From Actinernus sp. WN-2022 (taxonomy: Eukaryota; Cnidaria; Anthozoa; Actiniaria; Actinernidae), in assembly GCA_030867875.1 (NCBI GenBank), contig JAOWCC010000064.1:37160802-37224801 (forward strand): DNA of 64,000 nt, read 5' to 3'. The position numbers and the translations under genes are program-made. The notes under the pieces are model-generated. The model did no database searches. It was not told the origin of the DNA and was given only the letters and a program-made list of their open reading frames with translations. This document shows positions 22,983 through 33,204 of the stretch, piece by piece. Position 1 is the stretch's first letter. Each line of letters begins with the position of its first letter.

Positions 22983-24781
22983 CTGTTCAATTAATATAAT
23001 AAAATTAATAAAATAATATTACAAGTATTGCATCTCAAACAAACCTTTGATATATAAATGTACCACAGGAATTGAGCCAGAAGGGACAATTTAATTGGCC
23101 CTTCAAAGACTATTTTTGCAAGTGAATTGGCATTTAATTTCCTTTGGAGGTGGCCAAAGATGGTCAATTTGACCATTATTGTATTTTTTCAAGGGACAAA
23201 TGTATTTTTAAAGTGGAAATGGTTCAGTGGCATAGCCTGGCTCGTTCCCTGGTACCATTTCTTTGTAAATATCATAACATTCATTTTAATCTTATTTCTT
23301 CTTATAATTAAGACAATGTCAAGATATATAATCTTTGGAAAAATACTGTAAGCCATAGAATAGGAGGCATATTACCAATTCAAGCTTGAGGAATTCGTCA
23401 GGTTTGATTACTTAAAGTGGATATAAGGGCAATTCCACGTAACTTGCAGACATTACATTCAGAGACCAAAAATCAGATTACAAATGCTTCCCAAACTCAA
23501 TTTAAAATAGCTGTGCTGCTTAAATTGATACATAGCACACCTTAGCCTCTCTATTTTCAATAAAAAATAAATATTTTCCTATTATTACTCTTTTTTAATT
23601 AATATCTAAATATCTGTTGCAGACATTACAGCCAAAAACAACCACTTATTTGAGTCAACTTTTTAAATTCTTAATTCCTGTGAGTTGTAAGGAGTTCCAA
23701 GAAAACAAATGGACTTCCTGAACTTGTTAATTACCAGTTCCCAACTATAATGATACAGTTCAACAAAGCTCACTGTAGTAGTTTTTATTTGCTTTAAATA
23801 TGCATGGCGGACATTACAGAAAAATCGTTGCGGACATTACATTTTGGGAATATGCCTAGAATCAGATTGTTTTGTAGTCTGGAGTTAAGGGGAAACATTT
23901 ATACATAGCACACCTTGGTTGGGCCTCTATTTTCAATAAAAAAAAAAATTCCTCTCATTAACTTTTATAAATTAATATCTAAATGTCTGTTACGGACATT
24001 ACAGCAAAAAACAACCACAAGTTTGAGTCAACTTTTTAAATTCTTAATTCCTGTGAGTTGTTCCAAGAAAACAAATGGACTTTCTGAACTTGCTAATTAT
24101 ATAACCAGAGTTCCCAACTATAATGATAAAGTTCAACAAAGCTCACTCCAGGGTTTTCAATAACATTTGAAGTAAGTGGCAAAACTTAAGAGTAGGCGGC
24201 GAGCATCGAGCGCCATTGGCGCAAATACTCACATTTCCCCTAATTTTTCAATCAAAGTAGACTGGCTCAGATCTTTATAATTATGCCGATATAACATGCC
24301 ACTCATTTGAAAATACCACATAAAAATACTCCAAATAACAAACTACAAAATAATACAAAACAAAACAACAAGAATATCAGCCTGCCATATATATATAACA
24401 GTCAAAGCCATGTCTCAAAATGCGCACCCTAGAGGAAGATCAACAAATCTTTCTTGGAGTCCGGGCTCACAATGGTACAATGGTTTCACAGGATATTGGA
24501 GGACAGACAGACAAAAAATATTTTTTAATGGTACTTAAATTTGTACTTAAAATAGCTTATTTGCTGGCAGAGTGGGAATGGCCAGCATCACTTATTCAGA
24601 GCTTAATTGTGCCCTATTGTCCATGCATGCAGTCATGGATAAATTTTGACATCAAACAATATATTTTACTAGCAGGGTTGCACAGAGGCAAAGGAGTAAG
24701 GAGGGGGTATATACAATTCTGTCATATACATGTATACTATATCAATACTATATCAGAGAATTAATGATTTTAAAATCTCAC
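22983..24781 (-). other. Intron 2 of the recombinase-like gene, with tandem duplication
   Basis: Intron between exons 2 and 3. It holds a dispersed repeat (23060-23270, a second copy at 27220-27410) and two direct copies of a roughly 350-400-base unit (about 23430-23780 and 23810-24150) with several scattered GGACATTAC motifs. The open frames here are short and not convincing. Confidence 0.5.
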
Positions 24782-24985
24782 CTGGTGAAGACATTGGATC
24801 ACCACTGGGTATTATCTCAACCACCTTGCCATCCTCATCTCTGACTACGTCTTCTTTATATGGCACAGTGTGTCCAAATGCACTAAACCAGTAACGAAAA
24901 GCTGATGCATATCCATTAACTGGAGGAGAAAGCCCTTCGCATACCAAAGTTCCAATTTTGCGGCCCTTCCTTTCACACTTTTTTT
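24782..24985 (-). CDS. Exon 2, tyrosine-recombinase-like protein
   Basis: 204-base exon bounded by an acceptor (ATTTGCAG|) at 24985 and a donor (CCAG|GTGAGA) at 24782. It starts with two bases that complete the codon left open by exon 1, and ends in phase 1. It reads K-K-C-E-R-K-G-R-K-I-G-T-L then S-P-P-V-N-G-Y-A-S-A-F-R-Y-W, which fits the second helix pair of a core-binding domain (V-x-x-F-L ... T-x-x-x-Y-x-x-A-x-x-x-W). An acidic linker follows. Confidence 0.6.
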
Positions 24986-26643
24986 CTGCAAATATAATTT
25001 ATTTATTTGACTTGGGTATAGTTGACAATTTATCATTATATACGATGGGTATTCCTGTAAAAACTAGAGTTGGTCTGCATCAGCGGGGAAGATAAATCAC
25101 TGGTATAATCAATTAAAGTCCATCAAGGTATATGCTTTTGCTCGAACTAAGGGCTAGCTATCGCTCGAAATGTCAGCTGCTACTCGCTACACACAGCGGT
25201 TATCATACCTTATCACAAATATCCTAGTTCATCTAGCATGCCTTCAAAATTTGAAAGTTTGATGTTAACTGTTAACTCTGAATGTTCTTTTTATGCAACG
25301 GCCTTGCTTGTAAATTATGTTGCTGGGAAGGATTACAAGTCTGGAGCATATGCACAGGGAGTTCTAACTTTCTTTACGCGAGAAAACACACACTTCAACG
25401 TACAGGACCCTTTCTTCCACAAGAATATGCATGGGTGTCACAGTGTGGGATGAGACCATGCGCTGGAATTAAGAAGGAAGAAAATCGACTGCAGATTGGG
25501 ATTCAAAAGTATCTGTGTTAAATAAAATGAGAAAATATTACAGTCTGTGTATTAAAGTGCCTATAACCCCCAAAAAAATATTTTTTACATCTATTCTGTA
25601 TAATGCCCAGACAAAGAATTTGAAAAAATAAATTTTAAAGTGAAAAAACTAAACTTCAACGATTTTAGTGGCATCAAAGTTAGAGAAAATAAAACATCTG
25701 TTTTGGGCTACCTGTTTCCAGTTGGAAGTCAGCGCGAGTCTTGGCAAGGGCCTGGAGTGGTGACGTCAAACGGACATCATTTGCACTGTTTCTTTTGTTC
25801 CTCTAATTTAGAACAATTAAGCTGGATATTTTGTGTCCCAGGGGGGAGGGGGAAATTCCTATATTTTACTGGTCATCTTCCCCTAGAGGGTGGGAGAAAT
25901 CACAATGTTTGCAAATGTCTTTGACAAAGTACCCTCCCCTGCCCGGGATCCCCCTTCCTTCCACCCCCTCCCCTGCACACCCCCCCAACACAAACAAAGG
26001 GGATGGCCGCTGATAGGTGCATAACACTGAGAAAGCAAAGTTGTTTATAGTTTGATACCATGGTCAAACACTCAAACTCGTTTTTTGTATATTACTTATA
26101 ACTTGAAAAAGTGCAAGTGTTTAATATTCTGAGTATTAAATTTAGGAAGGAGATCCATTATGAGCCGTAGCGCCCCTGGAGACTGATAGACTGTTTGTAT
26201 AGCTGATCGAAGTTCGTGTGGTTAATGCAGTGAGTCGATTGGCAATTTACAAATAGGGGTATAGAATGGTCCCTAAAAATAGTGAGTCTAGGCTTTAAAA
26301 TTCAAGCAAGTCTTGAAATCTCGGCGTTTCAAGAAAGAGTCCGAGTCTCGGCGAGTCTCGCATTTGACCATTCTATATGGACCCTAGAAAACAACACTCC
26401 GCCAATTAGTTAAATAACAACAGCGTATTTCTTGTTTCTATTAACTTGTTTTCCGAAGTTATGATTTAACTATATTATAAATACTTCTGTCTTGCACTTT
26501 CTATGCATTCTGAGTGTGGTCATGGAGCGAAACTGACCCGGCATGCAGAGATGTAACGCCAAAATTAACGGCCTCATTGATATGCATGAATGTAAATAAT
26601 CTATGCACAACCATGCGTATAAGTAAGTTAACATATGACTTAC
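24986..26643 (-). other. Intron 1 of the recombinase-like gene
   Basis: 1.66-kb intron. A plus-strand frame at 25238-25453 (71 codons, starting M-P-S-K-F-E-S-L-M-L) is open and protein-like but unrecognised. From 25555 to about 26030 lies a repeat beginning AAGTGCCTATAACCCCC and ending in a C-rich tract and TGATAGGTGCATAA. Similar ends occur near 30330 and 33505. Confidence 0.4.
25238..25453 (+). CDS. Unrecognised 71-codon open frame inside an intron
   Basis: Starts at an ATG and ends in TGA on the strand opposite the surrounding gene. Composition is protein-like (aromatic, Asn/Thr rich, no low complexity) and the reverse frame is closed. No family is recognised. It could be a decayed exon of a mobile element. 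Confidence 0.2.
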   Translation: MPSKFESLMLTVNSECSFYATALLVNYVAGKDYKSGAYAQGVLTFFTRENTHFNVQDPFFHKNMHGCHSVG

Positions 26644-26941
26644 GTAAAAATGTAATGACAGTAACGGCCATGAATGGTCTTTTGCTTTCCCCGAAGAGAA
26701 CTGCACTGTCTCCTTGACACTTCGCAAATGCTTCGAGGTGCATTAGGCGAGTCTCATAAAGCCTCATTGTGCGGTCGTCGAGCGCTTTTGCTTGGTTCCT
26801 TGCCGCAAGCCTTCTTCCAGCGGAAAGATTTCCAGAAAGAAAATCTCTTACATCTACTCCACTACCACAAGAGTTCTTTAAACTCTGAACATTGGCGCTT
26901 TGCCCTTTATAATTTTTTCTCCTTCCCTTCGCCTTCGGCAT
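26644..26941 (-). CDS. Exon 1, tyrosine-recombinase-like protein (core-binding region)
   Basis: First coding exon of a multi-exon minus-strand gene. It begins at ATG 26941 with a very basic start (M-P-K-A-K-G-R-R-K) and ends at a strong donor (C|GTAAGT) in phase 1. Residues about 55-99 (A-L-D-D-R-T-M-R-L-Y-E-T-R-L-M-H-L-E) look like the helical SAM-like core-binding domain that precedes the catalytic domain in tyrosine recombinases, including the cellular relatives of Crypton and DIRS elements. The open frame has another ATG at 27004, but the basic start at 26941 looks more natural. Joining to the next exon completes a codon and continues the domain smoothly. Role is inferred from family resemblance only. 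Confidence 0.6.
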
Positions 26942-27004
26942 TTTTGTACATGTAAGAATGCATGGGCTAAAATAAAAACGACATCTGATACGGTTTGACG
27001 TCAT

Positions 27005-28545
27005 TAACGTTTTCGCTTTTTATTGGATGGTAATGTAGGAATTCCTACGACCGCATGTGGAGAAATCCTACGATTGCTACAGAAATAATAATCCTTCATT
27101 ATTAAATTGGTACATTGTAGAACACAGTACAGGTACATGAAACAGTGTAGCTGTTTAATATTTTTTTTTATCTTCACCCATGATTATCATGGCTACATGG
27201 GCTCACTGCCATTGGGAGTGTCACAGAGGTTGAGCCACAAGGGACAATTTGGTCCAATTTGGCCCTTTTGCCATTTAATTTCCTTTGGAAGCAGGAAAAA
27301 GCAGGACAATTTTATCCTTATCATATTATTTCAAGGTACAAATGTGTTTCTACAGTGGGAATGGTGCAATGGTTCCCAGCCTGGCTCGCTCCCTGCTGTC
27401 ATAGTATTAAGGGGTGTCTTCTTTCACAGCTGGAGAATCAGGAGGAGCAAATTAGTATTTCAAAAAAACATGGGAAGTTTTAGCTATACTAACTGCACCT
27501 AAATCCAGTGAATTTGGGACTTTCTTGGGAGTAATAACATAATTTCAGATCCTCAGCCAGGGGAAAGGAGGGGATTGGGGGGGGGGGGGGGGGGGGGGGT
27601 GGTGGTGGATCAGAATTGAGGTGCAAAATTACATGCAATATTGACCCCTCTGTAGTATTTGTCCAATTTAACCTTTCCTAACAAACACAATAACAAATAT
27701 CATGAGAATGGCATATAAATAACACACCAATTTACCAATTCCAGCTATGAGCTTTAGCATGCATAACTGAGAGAGACGTTTCATGTCACCTGCAGTCCCA
27801 CTTTCTGTGGCCATTTCCAGTACTAGGGTACCTGACTCGATTAGTTTTATACAAAGCTATTTCAGGTATCCCGACACTCTCCCTAATTTAATTAGATGTT
27901 TATCTTAATTCAACGTAAAATACTCAAACATGTTAAGGCATGGTTTGAACATGAAAATGAGGCTACAGCTATTTTGTTGAATAGAGTCACTTTAATTTGC
28001 TCAAATCCTAGAAGAATGGTGGTTATAACTAATCTCAGCATTTTTAGTCGCCTACTATAAAATTTAGGCGACCACGTGATCACAAAAAGTTGAAAATTAA
28101 ACTAAAAATGGGGTGGTACATTGTATGTTTTAAGTAATGATTTTGTGTTTATCTGATTACACTTGTGGTTGACTTTAAAGATCAGATTGGAATGGTTGAC
28201 CCTGATAGACTGTTAAGGCAAAAATATAGAAAACAGGTCATGTGACCTATTCTTGAAACCATTTTCACCATTTATATCCTCTTCAGTGATAAAAATTCAT
28301 GCAACCATTCCGGACACAGTCTCATTTCCCATAACAAGCTTAACATTTCGAACCAAAAATCTGACACAAAACAATAACTTCCACCACCCCATTTTGATTT
28401 CTTTGTTTTATCAGCCTTAAGGTCACGTGACCTTCAAAACACCAAAATAGTGAATTTTGAATGTTTTATTAGAACTGCTCAAAAACCATGCATTAACATG
28501 CTTGAGTGTGAAATAAAGTATTTGTTGTTGTAGTTGTAGTAGTAC
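27005..28545. other. Noncoding, with a dispersed repeat and a poly-G run
   Basis: 27220-27410 is a copy of 23060-23270 in the same orientation. A run of about 20 G lies at 27579-27599. Nothing else recognised. Confidence 0.4.
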
Positions 28546-28777
28546 TTGCATACTACATCTTCCCAGAAATATTTCACTTGTGCAGGTGCCATGTGCTTTT
28601 TCTGTTTGTAGTGTGCTGATACCCATACAACTCCCCATGGTACATGTTCACACCCCAAAGAGCTAAACCATGCCTGCATCCTGCATTTTCTAGACCTGTG
28701 TCGTCTTGTCTAGGATTCTTTTTGGACTTGTTATTTGCTGCTCTCCAGTGAGAGTCACCACATCCGTCATCTATTTC
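28546..28777 (-). pseudogene. KDZ-type transposase exon, frameshifted
   Basis: Begins after a clear acceptor (TTTTTGTACAG|) at 28777. The first frame carries D-D-T-G-L-E-N-A-G-C-R-H-G followed by V-N-M-Y-H-G-E-L-Y-G-Y. This matches the D-x-T-G-L / C-R-H-G signature of Kyakuja-Dileera-Zisupton (KDZ) transposases. The frame then breaks near 28630, and the continuation in another frame (M-A-P-A-Q-V-K-Y-F-W-E-D-V-V-C-K) gives the next KDZ box (Y/E-D-V/I-x-C-K). A possible donor (CAA|GTACTA) closes it at 28546. No other KDZ exon was recognised nearby, so this is probably a fragment of a dead element. Confidence 0.6.
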
Positions 28778-29916
28778 CTGTACAAAAATAAAAATAATAT
28801 AGTTTTTCCTGTAGTAATTCATACACATTAGTGTATGTAATAATTATTGTATTATGTTAAAGTAGGTTTTCAGTTGGAAAATGCTTGTATGTTAACATGT
28901 ATGTTAATTACCAGCCCAGAGGTCCTTATGACGAAAAACTTTCCCAGAGGTCTTGAAAACTGCCCGAGGCCACACAGTAAATGATGCTTTTAATTTTTCC
29001 TCATCAATTTATTTTACTTTTATATTTGCTTTTGGTAATTTAACTGCATGCTTGTACCAAACCTATACCTACCATTATCAGACTAATTGAGCAATTTTTC
29101 ATTTATTTCAGATTTGCACAACTGTCAAAATTGGGGTTGCTACTCTGAGAGGGACTTTATTTTCAAAATTTATTATAAGAACCATCAAATCTTATTGCTT
29201 AACTTTTGGGGGGTTCACTACTTTTGGAGAGTCATTACTTTGGGAACTCTACATCAGAATAGAATAGAATAGAACCCCATGGGACAGAACAACTTTATTA
29301 TTCAGGCCAGGTCTTTGGCCTACACAAGTCAGAAATCACAAGTGTTTATTATTTATATTTTCTGTGTCGACCTTTTGTGCCATCAACCAATGACACTGCA
29401 CATTGCACCGGTAGTCGCCATGACATGTCTCACGGCGACCATTTTCTTTGGCATATGGGCGAAGCACCAATAATCCATGGTAACTGAAAGAAAATGCATG
29501 CACTGCTGCATCTAAGTGCCATTGGATTGCAGTGTTGGATTGTTGAACTGCTTAAATTAAATTATTTGTTCTACCATTTAATGCAACATTTCCCTGCTAG
29601 CAGTTACCTTTCTCCCTAAAATTATAGGTGAGGGATCAGAGAGAGAAGAAAGAGAACTCTGCCAGTACTGTAGGCCACTTTCTTTGTCATGCATGCATTT
29701 TGGTTACCTGGCAACTTTGTTGTTAAGCAGCATGTAAGGATTGAGCATGTACACCATGTATTTCTGGTAGAAGCCAGTTTAACCACAGCAATGATGGTGG
29801 CATATCAAAGAAAGGCTACTTTACCAGCAGGTCTCTTTCTTCTCTCTCTCTCCCTAATGGCAGCAGCAGCCATCTCGGAAGGAGGGCCAAAAGGCAGAAA
29901 GAAACTGGCAGAAATA

Positions 29917-30541
29917 CAGTGTTTGTATGAAAAGATTATGTTGCCCAAAATTGTTTTTCTGAAATATTTAGCATCCCAGAACTAAAGATTGTTGTGATTA
30001 TTATTGAATCGCGCTTTTAGTGACATGTAATGTAATGTGACAAAGAAAGGCTTTTAATACATGCTTTATACATTGAATCAAAAGAGTACATTCAACTGAA
30101 AACTCATTACCTGATCCATCTTTGCAATGAACAAGGCGAAGAATTCTCCAAATGCATTTGATCGCATGTGCTTTGAAAGAATATAACCGCTGAACAATTC
30201 ATTGCAAATCCCGCAGGTATTGTCTGTGATCTAAATGCCTGGACCCAGGGATATACAATTATGACAAAAGTGAACAAATCCTGTGGGATGTCCACGGGTG
30301 TCCCCGGGGTGTACCCCCCGGGAAGGCCGCTGATAAGTGCATTAATGCCGCATTCAAATTACCAGCTAAATGTTAAACCGGACTGCACGGTTCACAGGAA
30401 TTGTCTTGACTATAAATGCCCTCGAATTCAAACAGCAAACTCCCTAGCCAACCATCTTTAGTTCTGCAATGCTAAATGTTTCAGAAACACAATTTGAGGC
30501 AAAATATTGCACAATCACATTTTCATACAAATGCAGTGTAC
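29917..30541. repeat. Inverted repeat of ~75-bp arms
   Basis: 29920-29992 and 30455-30535 are imperfect inverse copies (CAGTGTTTGTATGAAAA and inverse). The centre contains a C/G-rich piece and GCTGATAAGTGCATTAAT. MITE-like remnant. Confidence 0.45.
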
Positions 30542-30684
30542 TTCCGCCATGTTTGGAGTACAGTTCTGCATGAATCACTCACTATAGAGAATGTATACAT
30601 ACATAGACTTTATTTACCCTCGAACTTCAGAGTAGCTTTGACAAACTAACTAATGGCTTCTTTGTATGGTAAACTACACTTGTA

Positions 30685-31338
30685 AACTTCGCTAAATTCT
30701 CCATTATATTTCAGGTGTATTTAGACTCGTTTTATGAATGATTTGGGGTTTAAAATAGTTAGGTTTTCTTTAAATTTGTTTTTTTTTAGATGATCTATAC
30801 ATTTCTATACTCTACTCTCTACTCTAGTGAGCGATTCCTGTCTTTTATACTTTACAAGTCTTTAGTTAGACTTTTATAGAATATGGATGGCCGCCGCTGC
30901 CGTAAGATTACCACAATCCATGTTCCAAACTGGCTAGTATTAAAAACTATATTATTTTTCATGATTCATGATTCGAGCTCGGCTATATACCAGCCGACTA
31001 TTCTACTTGCATGTTGCTCCGAACGTACCTTCTGAGTCGCTCATCTTTACGACAAGTCTAATAGCAATAGGCTGAATTAGACAGGATGCTTCTTTATAAA
31101 TTTATACCAATATTTTAACCTGTTCCAGTGTTCTTGTTGGTTGTTCAGTGCACGAATTCATGGATGATCCATGACGAATTCAAGAAGAATGCAAATGGCG
31201 CATCAAATTCCTTTGACACGTACCAGTCTACCTCGATCTTATCAATATTGCCCAAAAATTAACCATAACCATTATTCCAAGCGTGTTTTCCATTTAGGGA
31301 TAGTTGTGAATTCAACGGGGAGAACGTGTTGAAATAAC
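30685..31338 (-). repeat. Inverted segmental duplication, copy 2
   Basis: Reverse-complement copy of 620-1270. The next 130 bases (31340-31475) instead match 52590-52740 in direct orientation, so duplications with different origins abut here, just upstream of CALHM copy 1. Confidence 0.75.
31029..31044 (-). CDS. Candidate six-codon first exon (inverted copy 2)
   Basis: Minus-strand duplicate of the exon at 894-909, with the same codons and a donor changed to GAAG|GTACGT. It lies in a duplicated block that matches 620-1270 in inverted orientation, about 800 bases upstream of CALHM copy 1 and pointing away from it. Confidence 0.3.
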
Positions 31339-31643
31339 ACCGAACATCGAGCGAGCATTGTGTAGTTACCAGTTTCCCGGCCGAGATAATTTATTAAAAA
31401 TCTCGATTTCTTTCGCTTGGGAAAGCACAGGTAACCCACACATGATCACAGGGAGTCCAACGCAAGATTAGGAGTCATCAAGCCATTTTATTTTAAATGC
31501 GAATGGTTCATAATAAGTACCAGGAGCCCGTTACCTTTTCCGTAAAAAAAAAACCGCTTTGAAGTTCAAATTTCGACCAAAATGACGCGAGCGAGCTCTT
31601 TTTCGCGGCTGTTTTTTTGTGTGCAAACATTCGTACCCCTCCC

Positions 31644-31705
31644 TAGCCTGCGTGCAGACCGTTCTAATTCTCTTTTTGCAGGGAAAGATAACGTCTCGCA
31701 GGCTA
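31644..31705. mobile_element. 62-bp miniature TAGCCTGC element upstream of CALHM
   Basis: Ends TAGCCTGCGTGCAGAC and GTCTCGCAGGCTA, flanked by ACCCCTCCC and CCCCCTCCC (8 of 9 match). It lies about 115 bases before the TATA box of CALHM copy 1 and is absent from copy 2. Confidence 0.55.
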
Positions 31706-31817
31706 CCCCCTCCCCATCTCTGATGAAAATAATAATAATTTATGCTTGGCTAGCGCGCGTTGCGTGACAGGCTGTCAAAGTACTGCATGCTACACATGCA
31801 AGTGCTTTGCTTTTCCG

Positions 31818-31825
31818 TATAAAAG
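31818..31825 (+). promoter_or_regulatory. TATA box of CALHM copy 1
   Basis: TATAAAAG lies 44 bases before the ATG at 31869, predicting a very short 5' leader of about 15-25 bases. The same box with the same surroundings is kept in the second copy at 62172, which supports it as the core promoter. Confidence 0.65.
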
Positions 31826-31868
31826 ATTGCATAAAGCCTCAAAACCTCAGCCCAGAAAGACCTCCAAG

Positions 31869-32993
31869 ATGTCTCTAACTTTGGCTACCCTCGTGACAAA
31901 CTTCAAGTCCGTCTTGAAAAACCAAGGAGGCACAGTTCGAAATGTTGTTATGGTTCTTCTCGTCTTTGGTTTACAAGCCATAGTTTCAGGAGAGAATCTC
32001 TTCCAATGTCCGACTAAAAACTATGCTTCGTATGCTTGGATGTTTGTCATCGTACCAGCATTGCTACTGTTCTTCGTTTCTCTTTTCCTAAACGAAGGCT
32101 TCTGGAATGTCGTCCGCGGTTGCTGCTATCAGGAAGAACCCGAGAGAAGAGATCTCAAGAAACGCGTGTTGCCTTTCCTCTTTCCTAGATGGGGCTGTTC
32201 AAAAAAACTCTTCGAGATCATCTTCTACAGTATGGTCGCCAGTTGTTTGTGGGTGTTTTGGGCTTTCCTGCAAAGGGAATACTACACTTGTTCTGTTCTG
32301 GGGAATAAGGTTGCCAGACTGCTGAATACCACGACTGAACAGAAAAAGAAGATCTTGGTGGACTACCAGAAAGCGGACGACATGTCTCAAATGATCGCGT
32401 TCGTACTTCTCGCCATTATGTTAGCCGTTCCGTTTATTGTGTTGACATCTTACAGATGCTGCTGCCAGCGCCCAGTTTCCTCAATTCCAAGTCCTTATCA
32501 GTACCAGAGTTTGGAAGCGAAGTCTGCCGTAGCAACTTTTAAAGAAAAGATGGAAGGACTCGCCGCAGAGCAAGGAAAGAGAAAAGCGGAAATGTACTTT
32601 GCCGAGCAAACTCTCAGCGATAAAAACCCATCAGAGATTCTCATCAAAGCTTACGAAGACTTGACTAAGATCGACAAGTATTCCGAAGCATTCCCTGCCC
32701 TTGGCGAGTACAAATCTATCGAAGCGAACGCTGCTGTCTCGGCTTTCAAAACACACGCAGAAAAGGCTGGGAAAGACAGAGTTGCCGTTACGTTCGTCGA
32801 CAAGACGTGGACCGACTACGAACAGAAAGATCCATTCAGTTTGGTGGAGAATGTTTACGATTCCATGGTGGATCGTTATCCACGCTCTACTGGAGACAGA
32901 AGTCAGCCATATATCAAGACCAACGAATATGTCGGAATGGAAAAAAATGGATCCAAGTCGCGTGTTGACGTTGAGTTGACAGAAAATCTGTAG
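31869..32993 (+). CDS. CALHM-family large-pore channel, intact, intronless (374 aa)
   Basis: Predicted plasma-membrane channel subunit of the calcium homeostasis modulator (CALHM/FAM26) family, whose members form large-pore, voltage- or calcium-gated ion/ATP channels. The sequence shows an N-terminal helix, then four hydrophobic segments at about residues 24-41, 56-75, 114-134 and 174-196. Cysteines C47 (in an F-Q-C-P motif after TM1) and C141 fit the conserved disulfide-forming extracellular cysteines. Cysteine clusters at 85-86 and 197-199 lie at the cytoplasmic ends of TM2 and TM4. The long tail (197-374) holds two related modules starting Y-x-S-[LI]-E-A at 212 and 281. An in-frame upstream ATG at 31746 is rejected because it precedes the TATA box (31818). 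The ATG at 31869 leaves a short leader. Length is slightly above the usual 310-350 aa because of the tail. Family assignment rests on topology and motifs; the paralogue (orthology group) is not determined. Confidence 0.85.
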   Translation: MSLTLATLVTNFKSVLKNQGGTVRNVVMVLLVFGLQAIVSGENLFQCPTKNYASYAWMFVIVPALLLFFVSLFLNEGFWNVVRGCCYQEEPERRDLKKRVLPFLFPRWGCSKKLFEIIFYSMVASCLWVFWAFLQREYYTCSVLGNKVARLLNTTTEQKKKILVDYQKADDMSQMIAFVLLAIMLAVPFIVLTSYRCCCQRPVSSIPSPYQYQSLEAKSAVATFKEKMEGLAAEQGKRKAEMYFAEQTLSDKNPSEILIKAYEDLTKIDKYSEAFPALGEYKSIEANAAVSAFKTHAEKAGKDRVAVTFVDKTWTDYEQKDPFSLVENVYDSMVDRYPRSTGDRSQPYIKTNEYVGMEKNGSKSRVDVELTENL

Positions 32994-33198
32994 AGGTTAA
33001 GACTATTTGATTTCAGGCCGGTGTAGATTATTTACAGCGCATTTTACTTTATTATAGTTTATAGTGTTGACATTGTTAACATTAACTCCATAGATTCTTA
33101 TCTAACCGATTAACCATTTTTATATTTGTATAGTTTTACAGGTTTTAGATATTATACAGTTGGTGCGGTATCCGTCCGTATATGGATGTTACCGACTC

Positions 33199-33204
33199 AA
33201 TAAA
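33199..33204 (+). terminator. Poly(A) signal of CALHM copy 1
   Basis: AATAAA about 205 bases after the stop codon of the CALHM gene, followed by a T-rich stretch. It would give a 3' UTR of roughly 220 bases. Confidence 0.5.

Noticed and set aside
31746..31868. N-terminal extension of the CALHM protein from ATG 31746
   Set aside because: The extension overlaps the TATA box at 31818, and copy 2 preserves the start at the internal ATG.
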